DNA of 64,000 bases from Gonocerus acuteangulatus (taxonomy: Eukaryota; Arthropoda; Insecta; Hemiptera; Coreidae). Under the pieces are notes generated by a model. The model did no database searches, had not been told where the DNA came from, and saw nothing but the letters and a program-made list of their open reading frames with translations. Positions within the stretch are counted from its first letter, which is position 1; each line of letters begins with the position of its first letter. The stretch covers positions 31,225,915 through 31,289,914 of the forward strand of contig OX328128.1 in NCBI GenBank assembly GCA_946811695.1, given 5' to 3'. A program made the position numbers and the translations under genes. Shown here piece after piece: positions 11,625 to 21,743 of this stretch.

Positions 11625-14600
11625 GTAAGAGGAATTGCTTTATGCCAACGAAACTCTAGTATTTTGGGGTTTCATTAAACTGAAACCAATTACAAAGAAC
11701 AATTTCATTATTATACTCATTTAATACTTTTTGGCATACGCCCTTGCATTACAATTACAGTGGTTCTCAAATCTTACCTCCTTGAAGAGGAATGTGGCAA
11801 AAAAGTCAGTACTCACCTGTAAAAGAAAAAGAAAAAAAAATAAGTTCTTTTAAAAAACTCTAATTTATTTAATTTTTACTTTTAGTTATACATACATAAC
11901 AAACCTTTTATATGGGTTTTTACGGGTTACCCTCTTTTCCAGTCAGCATAGGGCTGATGTATTTTCTTTGTTCAAAACAAAAGCCATAACCCCTAGTGAG
12001 AATCGAATCCACTACTTTATAGGCTTTAGCATTCGTGTCCACCAGTTCTCCATAATATTCTAATTTAAATATGTTTGGAAAAAAAAATTTCTTTATTTAA
12101 ATTTTATTATTGCCGAATTTTAGGACGGGCTATCTATAGGTTACCATCTTTTTCTAGCCAGGGTAGGGGTCATGCCTTCTCTTTTTTCGAAAGAAAAGCC
12201 ACCACCCCTAGTGGGATTCGTACCAACGACCTTAGGCACGGATTACATTAGCACTCACGACCACCGGGCCTCCCAATTAATGTGCTCATAAAAAAATTAT
12301 AATTTAAATATGTTCTTAAATTACATATGATTACACTTAAAAAAAATCAAAAACATGATCATGCATTGTTTCAAATGGCGATGAAGATGATGCACAATCT
12401 TTGTGACAATCGCGTGTAGAATTTTGTGGATCCTGAAACTTTTGGCACTACTCAGAGAGTAGAAAGAATGTTAGGCTTTGCTAAATCAAAAAATAAGAAA
12501 ATTCGTGGAACTCACAAAGCTTCACTTGATTCGTACTTAGCAGAATTCATTTAGAAAATTAGAGTGATGGTTACATTTACCTCAATTATAAAAGACCCCC
12601 CCCCCAAAAAAAAAATTATCTTTGAAAAAAAGAAGCCAAGTTTGCCAATGAAAGTTATATCATAGTATTGGGCCATGTTTTAGGCTCTTCACACCATGTC
12701 AAGAACCTCATAATACCTTCTCACTTATTTTTGCATATCCAACTTGGCCAGTTTTTGTTAAATTATGGCTGCTATGACGATCGGATTTATTATAACATTT
12801 TTGACACTTAAAGATTCAGGCCCTAATTTTAACAACAATTCAGGATTATTATTAACTCTCTGATGACTTAAAACGATTGGGGTTGCATGAGCACTTTGTA
12901 AGTTAGAGTGGGAAGATTCTACTGTTCAATGAATTCAACATTTCAGTTAAAAATGTTGTGCAAAACATCATCAAAATGTTTGCGGACAGTAATGAGTGAA
13001 CAGACTAATATGTAAATATAAACTTCGAAATTTGAAGGATCAATTTATTAATGACCTAAGGCTATGGAAGTTGAAACTTCTCATGTGATGGTTGACTTCA
13101 TGAGCAGGTCTTCCCTACAGAGAAAAATCCGAATCGCAGGAACTGCATCATCTTAGCGTGGTTCCGTTCTTATCCCTAATGTCATTTGGAAAGGTTGAAA
13201 TAGAAACAGTTATAATTTTGGTTAGACCTTTCATGAAATAATTTTTGACTTCAAATAGGTCACGGTTGTAAGGTTCCGCCCAGACCCTCACCTCTACCTG
13301 ATAGAAAAACGACTCCCTGGACTTGTCAAAGTTCCCTATAAAAACACACTGCTTACTGTTTCTTATTTTCTTTTACCATAATTCTAATTTTACAGATAAA
13401 TGCAATATAAAAAAAAATCAATTAAAAAGTGATTTAAAAAAAGACACAAACCCGTTGAAAAGAACAAAACAAACACATTTGAAGTTTTAAGCCCTTATTT
13501 CTCCGATTAAACATCGCCTAATCGAATATTGTTTCACAATCTTTTTTGTAGAGCATTTAGTATGCTTTTGAATGGTAACATTCCGCTTACCAAGATTTCC
13601 AACCGTTTTCAAGATAGTAAGGAAAATTTCTTAATATCCTTTCCTATTGAGGGAGGGAGGGACCGCGCTAAAATGCACTGAAAGAGTTTGCTTAGTGATT
13701 AATTCAAAAAAAAAATTAACATATTTTCTTTCAAGGTACAACTACAATCATGTGCAGATTGTCCGAGAGAATGAGGCAGGAGATTCTCCATTGAGTGAGT
13801 CGGATATTATAAATTAATTTATAAAATAAATAATTAATTGAATAATCACAGGAATTTGAATATAAATTCCAGGAAAGTTCTGTGAACGACTCTTGGGAAG
13901 GAAAAATAAATACAAAAATAAGAATATGTACGGTTAATATTATTCTATGCTGAAGTACCAATAATATTGTAAATATTGGATTTAAAAAACGATTTTTTAA
14001 TAGAAAATATTTTTCTGAAGACTGCCTGTTTGAGAATGAATCCGGAGACACCATTCCTCAGCTTTACAAGGCGAAGTTGAGGCAGCTATCTGGGGCTGTC
14101 CCGGAGGTGAGTTAGTTTATCGTCACGATTAAGGGTGAAGCTAGTAACTGTTTAACATAAGCAATATGATTCCTTTGTTGGACAAAGCTCAAGCAAGAGC
14201 AAGGATTTTCTGCAAAAAATCAAATATCTGAAGTGTTTAATGCAATCCTACAAGCAGCTATTCAGCTGAACTGTATGTCATTTTACTTGCTTTGGAAAAT
14301 TTGCCGGACATAACACAGATCACAGCCCGTACCCACTCATTAAGCCCAATACCAGGACTAAAGAACCATGAAAACCTAAACCTAAAAAGAGTTTGCTTAT
14401 TGGTTTAGGAGTAATTAGGCACTGAATATGGATATGGGTCTCTAAAAACTGGTGCCACCACTCGTTTTGGTCATATTCTGCAATACGTTGACAGTTGGAA
14501 AATGTATTTATTTAAATTTTAACTTCCACTAGTATTAACTCAGAATTTTAGGTCGGGTTATCTACAGGTCAACACCCTTTTCTAGCCAGGATAGGGTTGA

Positions 14601-17194
14601 TGCATTTTCTTTTTTCTAAAGAAAAGCCACCAACCCTAGTGGGAATCGAACACACAACCCTTGGCAAGGAGTGTTAAGTGCTCACACCTTAACACTTATG
14701 GCTAACAGGCCACCCATTTGGCAAAATTATTTACTTTATTAATCTGAAAATAAAAAAAATAAATTGAAAACACAAAAATGAGAAAGAAGAGTGTTTTTCA
14801 AGAAACTTGATTAGCAACTTTGTGAGGATGCGTTTCAACGTTTCAATTTTCAACAAGAATCTCTGCTCAAGCACAACGTTTCAATCTATATAGCTCGATT
14901 TTGTTTTTAACATGACATGTTCCTGCACACTCTCTAGACTGGCTGTTGACACAAACTAAACTAAGAAGTATGTAAAATGTCAGTTCAGTCCACCACACAC
15001 ACTCAGTAAAGTTTGCAATTTCAGTTAAAAATATGAATAATTTCATTTATCTCGGTTAAACTGTACAGTTGAAAAATTGGAGATGAATTGCGATTAAAAT
15101 AGCCACTCACATAAAGTTTTAATTGTAAAAGAAATTTGGATTCATGAAAATTTATGTTTTTATAACTCAATCACACCTAGAGACTTAACATAGTATTTCA
15201 ACTGAGATAACATAATCAATGACACAGAGTTTTTCAACTTTTTTTTTTTTGTTTTTTTTTTTTTAATAATGCTATTGTCTAGTTCAATCTTGTAATTCTT
15301 CATTGCCAATGAAACTCTGATCTGTTTGCAGAGGTTTACATTCAAAGCGTACACGGGAGCCACGCCTTGCTGGGGGCAGAACGAACCTATTGAAGTTCAT
15401 CGGGTCCAAACCCAAGTACAGCAGTCCAATCCATCCGTAACGAACAAAAAGCAAAAGGAAACCGGTAACAAAAAGAGGAAAGAGTTCTTGAACAATAAGT
15501 CAAAGGAAAACTGGAACAAAAAGTCAGAACACAAAGTCGTACTCAGGAAAACTGATAAATCAAAATATGTTTCTTGTTTTGAGGATAAGAATTTCCCAGC
15601 TCCCAGAGGTTTGATTGTTTTTTTATTATTTTACTATATGAAATAATATTACTTTGACCTGATGTATATTTACTGATATAATAATATTTACAATTGGTTT
15701 TGGTTGCGAAATAAAAAGGTTCATTATTCTAGATACAATTAAAGAAATTGACAGACTGAGTACTTTCAAGGTCAAAAACCTCATCCTTAGTGGCCTAATA
15801 AAAATCAATATAGTCAAATATTACTAGTATGTTTTGCTATTACTATTAACTTAAAAATAAATAAATAAATAAGGCACTCAAGCTTTTAATAACATAACAT
15901 TTTACGGATTGAAAATAGGTCAATTTAGAAGGATTCAGGATTTTTTTAAAAGTTATTAACAGTGGCTTAGCTCATAAAACAATTAAATATAACTAGGAAC
16001 AAAAAAAAGCCCTTAATATGATGCTTTAGTAATTCAATTTCATTCCGTAGATCCTGTGAGTAGACCAGCACCGTTTTCTGATTTCAATTTGGGTGAACAT
16101 TTGTAGAGATATTCAATTTGTTCATATCTTTAAAAAAATCCTGAAGCTCTCATAATTGACAAATTTTCAATCAGCAAAATGTTTTTGAAAGCTAGAATGC
16201 ATTAGTTTTTGTTTTTAAATCCAAAATGTAAAGCATTTTGTTTGGATTTTGCAACAATTTGAAAAACATTAATTTTTTCGCTGATACCTGAATTGCAAAT
16301 TTATTACGTAAAAACTATCAAACTGATAATAGCGAAATTTTGTGGGTGTTTTTATTATATGTTCAACATTTTATAGCTGAAAAATGAAGGGTCTAAATGC
16401 ATTTTAAGCAGCCAAGAAAAAATTATTAAAAAATCTTTATTTTTCACCTTTTTTTTCATATTTATTGCTATTTTGCAAAGCAGCGAATAAACTTTAACAT
16501 TTCTAAATAATGGAACATTAGAGGAAAGTTCATTACAAATCATTTGGGAAGGTCTCTAGTGTGAATACTTTTGGAGTTATGAGCGAAAGAAGTACAAGAA
16601 AAAACTGGATGTTTTAGATTTAAAAGAAGAAAATGTTGCATGATTTTTTTAAATTTCTTGTACGTCAATCTTGTTATTTGACTTGTTTCAAAGATATTCC
16701 CGCAAAAATTAGCTTCCCCCTTCAGCATTCATCCCAACACAGTGGTTGACTTATGATCAGTTGGTGCAAAGTCAAGCAAATTAATCAACTACTCTCCAAA
16801 AAAGTATCAATAAATTTCCTAGATAGAATTTCTATTAACGCAGTGCTTAAATTTCAGCTTGCTTGAATTTCGAGGGGAATGAATACATATCGACGAGAGG
16901 ACTTCCCGAGAGAATCGACATATATTGCTTCGACCACCTGAACACAAGGTTATTACATTAAGTACAAAGCATTATGTAACTCATTACAGAACTGTAGATA
17001 AATAGATGTTTGATTTCTTTCTCTCCAGCTACTTCCGGACATCGGACCAGCCTCCGCCTCTGATAACTGATGTTGCAATGGAAAGGACTGAAGCAATTGC
17101 GACTAGGTTTTGGGCAGAGCTTTTTGGATTCATACACATTATTATTGCTTTCATTATTGCATTCATCTTGCAATTATATAAGTGAGTACTGCAT

Positions 17195-17259
<65 letters not shown>

Positions 17260-18040
17260 AATGATGAATTATATATTGGAAGAAATTAATTTTATAATTA
17301 TTAGTGTTTATTTTAAAATGAATTAATTTATTTTGTCAAGACTATCAATGAGTATCTTAACCTCAGGGTATAAACGGTTGGAGTGACTAAAAACCAATTA
17401 ATTATGTATTTTTAAACAGTCCTGACATACAAACATCAATCTAAATGTCTCATCAAACAATACAATAAATCAATACATATCCACAAGAAATAACTCTTAC
17501 CTTTTATTGAGTAGAGTCTTTCAAAAAAGTCAAAATTCTTCACGTCAGTATTTGCACCAATCAATAGTTTCTTCCTCAGCAAGACATACAACGGATACGT
17601 CTTCAATACCAATATTCTTGTTTACACCGGACTACAAACTCATATATTTAAAACCATTAAATACAAAAATATTCACCCGTTCAGCTACTATGTGAAGTGC
17701 TCGCGAAGACGCCTTAGAAGAAAGAGTTTTTTTTTTAGCGGGAAGAAGCCGATGGTTTTCCCACCACATTCTGCATCTTTTCGCTTAACATTTCTATTTA
17801 GGTAATTGTTATTATCCTGTAATAAAATTTATTAATTTATTGTTGCTTGAATGTACATTTATTTTATAACCATCATATGTCAGGACGGTTCAGAAATACT
17901 ATAAATTTTGATCGTATATAATGCGATGTTCCCGAAAATTGAAGATTATAATTTGCGCGGGCTTTTCAAACACTCAATGGCTATTTTGAATTTAAAAAGG
18001 TTCTCGTGAATGTAATATATCATTACAATATATAGTATTT

Positions 18041-18101
<61 letters not shown>

Positions 18102-18966
18102 CTATATTTTTATATGCTTAGAATTTTTAATAATAATAGAAGAAAATGATTTCACATTTAGGCGGGAAAACAGCAATGTGCCACGATACTCAAAAGAATT
18201 GTAAGAATTGATTGTAGAAACTATCTCAGGGTGCTTCAAAGTAATCGAAAAGTTAATATAGTTTATATTTTATGGGCAGAATAATAATTATATAATGGTA
18301 ATAAAAGCTCACTATAATGGGAGAATATACAAGGGCTTATATAAGGGGGGGGGGAGCTGAGTGGGTTGGAGCCCTCCCTCCCCCGAAATTTTTGCTTGAA
18401 CGGTAAAATATGTCATAAACCTCTTACAGGGCCGCCACATCTCAGAGTCGGGCCCGGGACCAGATCACGGGCCCCCACTTCTCGGAGCCAAAATGAAAAT
18501 TCTAGTAGTTTGCTGTAGGACTTTGGGCATTTTAAAATTATTTTCGTCTTGAGTTTTGAGTAAAATGAGAATAATAGCCGACAATCGGTGCTGCAAAGGT
18601 CACTTTCGGTACTTTTTCCAATTAGCGAGGATCGACCCGGGCCCGGGACCCCTGAACCCGGTATTCCCCCCCCATGTGGCGGCCAAACTATTCCATGTTC
18701 TAGAATGTTAGTATGTATTCAATACCCTGGAAATGGTACCAGCCCCCCCCCCGATATTTTTCCAGCCCCCCTGAAATTTTTCCTATATACGCCCATGAGA
18801 ATATATACCCATTCAAATAACAACAAATCTTACATCTGAACTGCCGTCTGTCTTTTTGCTTCAATCCATTTGTTTCCGGTTATTGGGGTAAGACAACTGC
18901 TGTATCAACTCAACGCCGTATTATACTTTGCCTCGCTCTCTATTTTTTATTACATCCCATTTTTTT

Positions 18967-19022
<56 letters not shown>

Positions 19023-19670
19023 GCATCCGGAGGCCCGGTGGCCGTGAGCGTTAAGGCGTGAGCACTTAACACTCTGTGCCAAGGGTCGTGGGTTCGACTC
19101 CCACTATGGGGTGGTGGCTTTTCTTGATGAAAATGGAAAGGCATCAGCCCTATCCTGGCTAGAAAAGGGTGGTAACCTATAGATAACCCGTCCTAAAATT
19201 CATAGTTAATAATAATGGACGTTAAAATTTAAATTTAAATAAATGTAATGCAACCTGCTTCCTCAGACTTAGGATAACATTTTCTAAATATGGTAGATAA
19301 GAATGCAGAAATTAAATACTTCCAAAATAATTCAAAAAGTAGGATCTAAAGTTTTTCATTATCTAATTTTATTTATTTATTTTTTAGGTTTTTATTGTAC
19401 AGCATTATTAGGCCATTAATGATTGGCTTGGTTCAACTGACTTCAGACTATTTCCTCAAACCTCTCCTGACGATAATCTACAACGGGTTTACGCAGCCTT
19501 TCCTCGTATTCCTCTTCAATATAGCTGCTTCCTTGAGGGATGTCTGTTCTCCGATAGCTCGAGGGATAGGATATTTCTTCACTGAAATCGCAGTTCTTCT
19601 CAGATCAATAAGGATTATAGATCTGAGTAGAGTTCCTCAGCAGCCCTGTATGAAGGACTCGTCCTGCTGA
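10915..19670 (+). CDS. Unrecognised seven-exon gene, 552-aa protein with C-terminal membrane segments
   Basis: Exons 10915-11624, 13736-13794, 14021-14106, 15332-15608, 16858-16948, 17029-17181 and 19388-19670 join to 1659 nt (553 codons including TGA) with every phase matching and AG/GT at each junction. The ATG at 10915 has an in-frame TAA 12 bases upstream, which supports this start. Residues 1 to about 400 are charged and Ser/Glu/Lys-rich, with a small Cys/His patch (HICHEDCQC) and a Lys/Asn-rich stretch in exon 4. Exon 6 brings a strongly hydrophobic helix (FGFIHIIIAFIIAFILQLY). Exon 7 adds at least two more hydrophobic stretches and a short polar tail. The likely topology is a long N-terminal region anchored by two or three C-terminal membrane passes. 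I do not recognise the family and assign no function. Introns hold SINEs and (TA)n. The exon 5 donor (GTTATT) is weak. Confidence in a real gene is high; the exact edge of exon 3 is less sure. Confidence 0.82.
11862..12050 (-). mobile_element. SINE family 1, old minus copy
   Basis: Weakly conserved: CAGTCAGCATAGGGCTGATG, CCCCTAGTGAGAATCGAATCC and AGCATTCGTGTCCACC. Sits next to the 12.1-kb copy. Confidence 0.6.
12092..12273 (-). mobile_element. SINE family 1, diverged minus copy
   Basis: Contains the CTAGCCAGGGTAGGGGTCAT and AAAGCCACCACCCCTAGTGG blocks and the GGGCCTCC end. The B box is degraded. Confidence 0.75.
13490..13640. repeat. Dispersed repeat (TTATTTCTCCGATTGACAT family)
   Basis: TTATTTCTCCGATTAAACAT, TTTGTAGAGCATTTAGTATG and CCAACCGTTTTCAAGATAG. 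Lies in intron 1 of the membrane-protein gene. Confidence 0.65.
13736..13794 (+). CDS. Exon 2 of the unrecognised membrane-protein gene
   Basis: 59-nt exon, acceptor TTTCAAG|G, donor TTGA|GTGAGT. It completes an Arg codon, then encodes YNYNHVQIVRENEAGDSPL. The other two frames hit stops. Confidence 0.75.
14021..14106 (+). CDS. Exon 3 of the unrecognised membrane-protein gene
   Basis: 86 nt, acceptor TTTTCTGAAG, donor CCGGAG|GTGAGT. Only this acceptor keeps the phase; the nearby TAG at 14001-14003 would shift it. Confidence 0.75.
14511..14716 (-). mobile_element. SINE family 1, minus copy
   Basis: Head and body recognisable, with GTGTTCGATTCCCAC as a slightly changed B box. Lies in intron 3 of the unrecognised membrane-protein gene. 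Confidence 0.8.
15332..15608 (+). CDS. Exon 4 of the unrecognised membrane-protein gene
   Basis: 277 nt starting in phase 0 after CTGTTTGCAG. Begins RFTFKAYTGATPCWGQNEP, then a Lys/Asn/Glu-rich low-complexity stretch. Donor AGAG|GTTTGA. Confidence 0.8.
16858..16948 (+). CDS. Exon 5 of the unrecognised membrane-protein gene
   Basis: 91 nt after AAATTTCAG. Encodes CLNFEGNEYISTRGLPERID and onward to FDHLNT. Donor ACAAG|GTTATT is weak, but phase is kept on both sides. Confidence 0.75.
17029..17181 (+). CDS. Exon 6 of the unrecognised membrane-protein gene (first membrane helix)
   Basis: 153 nt after TTTCTCTCCAG, donor TATAA|GTGAGT. Contains a Pro-rich turn, then a roughly 20-residue Ile/Phe/Ala helix that should cross a membrane. 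A (TA)n tract starts 18 bp beyond the donor. Confidence 0.8.
17199..17256. repeat. (TA)n microsatellite
   Basis: 29 units, 18 bp past the exon 6 donor of the membrane-protein gene. Confidence 0.95.
18046..18100. repeat. (TA)n microsatellite
   Basis: About 27 units in the last intron of the membrane-protein gene. Confidence 0.95.
18330..18797. mobile_element. hAT-type MITE copy carrying a nested element
   Basis: Same family as 56759-57007; ends CAAGGGCTTATATAAGG and CCTATATACGCCCATG. The 8-bp AGAATATA is duplicated at 18322-18329 and 18798-18805. A second MITE interrupts it at 18430-18684. Confidence 0.82.
18430..18684. mobile_element. GC-rich MITE nested in the hAT-type MITE
   Basis: About 255 bp bounded by GGCCGCCACAT and ATGTGGCGGCC (perfect 11-bp inverted ends). 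The interior is rich in CCCGGG-like blocks. It replaces the middle of the host MITE. Confidence 0.65.
18971..19022. repeat. (TA)n microsatellite next to a SINE
   Basis: 26 units, immediately upstream of a SINE family 1 copy. Confidence 0.95.
19028..19245 (+). mobile_element. tRNA-derived SINE, family 1
   Basis: The head resembles a tRNA: GGCCCGGTGGCCGTGAGCGT gives an A-box-like stretch and GGTTCGACTCC (19091-19101) is a perfect Pol III B box. The body is GGTGGTGGCTTTTCTT and CCTATCCTGGCTAGAAAAG. The tail is GACGTTAAAATTTAAATTTAAATAAA. It starts a few bases after a (TA)n tract. Confidence 0.82.
19388..19670 (+). CDS. Terminal exon 7 of the unrecognised membrane-protein gene
   Basis: 283 nt after TATTTTTTAG, ending at TGA. 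Encodes 93 residues with hydrophobic stretches around SIIRPLMIGLVQL, FLVFLFNIAASL and ARGIGYFFTEIAVLL, ending MKDSSC. No clear AATAAA lies close downstream. Confidence 0.82.
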
Positions 19671-19979
19671 CGAAGAATATGACAATAGAGTGCAGATATT
19701 CGAGTGCAAACCTGCACGTATCTCTAGGGAAATATAACTATTTATTTATCTAACAGCGATTTATTTTATTTATTTTTTCTTTGAGATATTGTTGCCTTTC
19801 TATCAAAAAAGCCACTGCATCATCTTAGTATGTTTCTATATAATTCTTATATTTGGCTTTGTTTGGAAAGCATAGAATAGGAATTCGTGACGCTTTAAAT
19901 GCTCAACATCAATGGTGTTGGGTGCCGGAGTTGAAATGAAATGAAAAATGTTATTCTTATTCCGGGACACTTGTCCTTT

Positions 19980-20110
19980 AAGATTTTTTTTTTTTTTTTT
20001 TTATTTATTGATTTTTTTATTTATTTTTTTTTTGACTGCCCTTCGACAACGAGGCCATTAGCGCCTCCTTTAGGAATACTTTTAAATTTCACCCTGGAAT
20101 CAAATGGGGG
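19980..20110 (+). repeat. GGCCATTAG repeat, plus copy
   Basis: A T-rich run followed by GACTGCCCTTCGACAACGAG and GCCATTAGCGCC. Lies just downstream of the membrane-protein gene. Confidence 0.45.
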
Positions 20111-20310
20111 GTTATTTTTAGTTAATAACAGATGTTAAAATTTAAATAAATAAATAAATGGGGGGTTACCCCAGAGCTCTTATAATATTTGTTATTTTCT
20201 ACACATCCAGCTCTTGAACATATCCGATCCCTTACCTTCCTCTCCTGACAAGATCATACTAGGGAGCCGGTCTGTTTTCAGCTCTATTTCTGTGAACATA
20301 TATAGAGCCT

Positions 20311-20824
20311 TTGGGTCACAGGTGACCCCACCTTTTGGTTCATGTAATATTTATTTATAATTATATATTTTTGTATATCGAATATAGAATGTCTGACAAT
20401 AAATTATTTTGCACTGAACATGAAATTTCCAATCAGTTGCTTCGGCAAATTGACGAAGAGAAACCAAAGAGCCTGGAAGGTTTTGGATAGTGAAGACAAT
20501 GAAATTGAAGAATAAAGTGAAATGAGTGATAAAGAGGATGGCCATATTGAACAAGGCGCCTTTGATGTTGAAATTGAATCGTCTAGTAATAGTGATCGTG
20601 AGGAAATGGAATTAGCTAAAAAAGTTAAGTATGCGAAAAAACGAACTGAACAGGTATGCAAAACCATTTTCATCAAAGAACACTCAAACGGCTCAAGAAA
20701 ATATAGTTCTAAGATTGCTGATACTAAAAGGGGATGCCATCAAAGTTTTCATTTATTATTCTCAATAGAAATGATAAATAAAATTGTTATTGATACCAAT
20801 AAACAAATAGAAAAAAGTATATGA
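20311..20824 (+). pseudogene. Degraded piggyBac-like transposase, N-terminal part
   Basis: The region starts with CCTTTGGGTCACAGGTGACC, a palindromic motif like piggyBac-type ends. An ATG frame at 20390 stops early (TAG at 20488-20490). A second frame (20522-20824) is acidic and Ser-rich, and ends FHLLFSIEMINKIVIDTNKQ, resembling the start of the piggyBac DDE domain. No DDE core follows. The copy is truncated and interrupted. Confidence 0.5.
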
Positions 20825-21532
20825 GAGAACTGTATAAATTAATAATGTGCATACATTCAAGTCACTATATATTTTTTTTCATTTTAAACCAATTTTACAT
20901 ATTTTAGAACTTTTTTTTTTTTTTTTATCAAAGAAGTCATGAGGACAAAATATTAAAAAAGAAAACGTTTTATTTAATGTTGATATTCAGGGGACAAATA
21001 TTCAAATAAACTTATATCTAAATTTGTGGTATTTTGATGTTTGATTTCCCACTCCCCTATTTCACAATTAACTAAGTTTATTCGGTTATAAATTATTATA
21101 TTATATATGGTAGTCATCTTAAAATACCATTTCAAAAACCTAACACCAAATTTTTAAAAGAAATATAAAAGACTAGATAGGGTGTTATATGATCCATTGT
21201 TGTAGGATTTGTAAGAGCTTTATCATGATTCCAGGGGTAATACAATTTGAAATATAAAATATAATTACTACAGAATGAATAGAAACATGATGAGAGGTTG
21301 AGTGAAATTTCAGAGATAAGAAGTGGCGAAAGAGTTGGAATTTAAGGGTTTTCTAGGTGAGCCGGATGGCAGACAGAGATAAGAAATTCCATAACGAGGT
21401 GGCATGGGTGACAAATGATTTTTTGAATGAAGCTCTTGGGTTTGAAGGAATACAAAGATCAGGACGAGAGCATTTTTACCCCATGGTGTAGTTAACGTAT
21501 GACTTTTTCGCTCATCTGATAAATCTTCACAG

Positions 21533-21743
21533 GACGATCACTTCCAAGTGACAAAATGGCCTGAAAACTGTCCAGAAAAGATATTCTCTTTTATTTGGGC
21601 TGCCAACTGGTGAAAGCTCATGTGGCAGTTAGTGCCCAACTGGAGAACATACCAAAACCACTGAAGACACTGATGCTTGTTGTTTTGGAAGATGAAACAA
21701 CTCCTGATGGACCTGCAACATCTTTCGTTACCTTGGACAAACT
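21533..21743 (+). pseudogene. Possible broken exon of an unrecognised gene
   Basis: Bounded by AAATCTTCACAG and CTT|GTGAGT. The first 78 bases encode DDHFQVTKWPENCPEKIF in one frame, then hit a stop. A second frame continues from about 21595 with AHVAVSAQLENIPKPLKTLM and ETTPDGPATSFVTLDKL. The composition looks protein-coding, but a frame change is needed, so this may be a pseudogene. A shorter exon from 21637 (after GTGGCAG) is also possible. I do not recognise the family. Confidence 0.3.

Noticed and set aside
19081..19110. Possible tRNA gene
   Set aside because: The B box is perfect but the acceptor and anticodon stems do not form a normal cloverleaf, and the same unit recurs with a common tail, so it is a SINE head.
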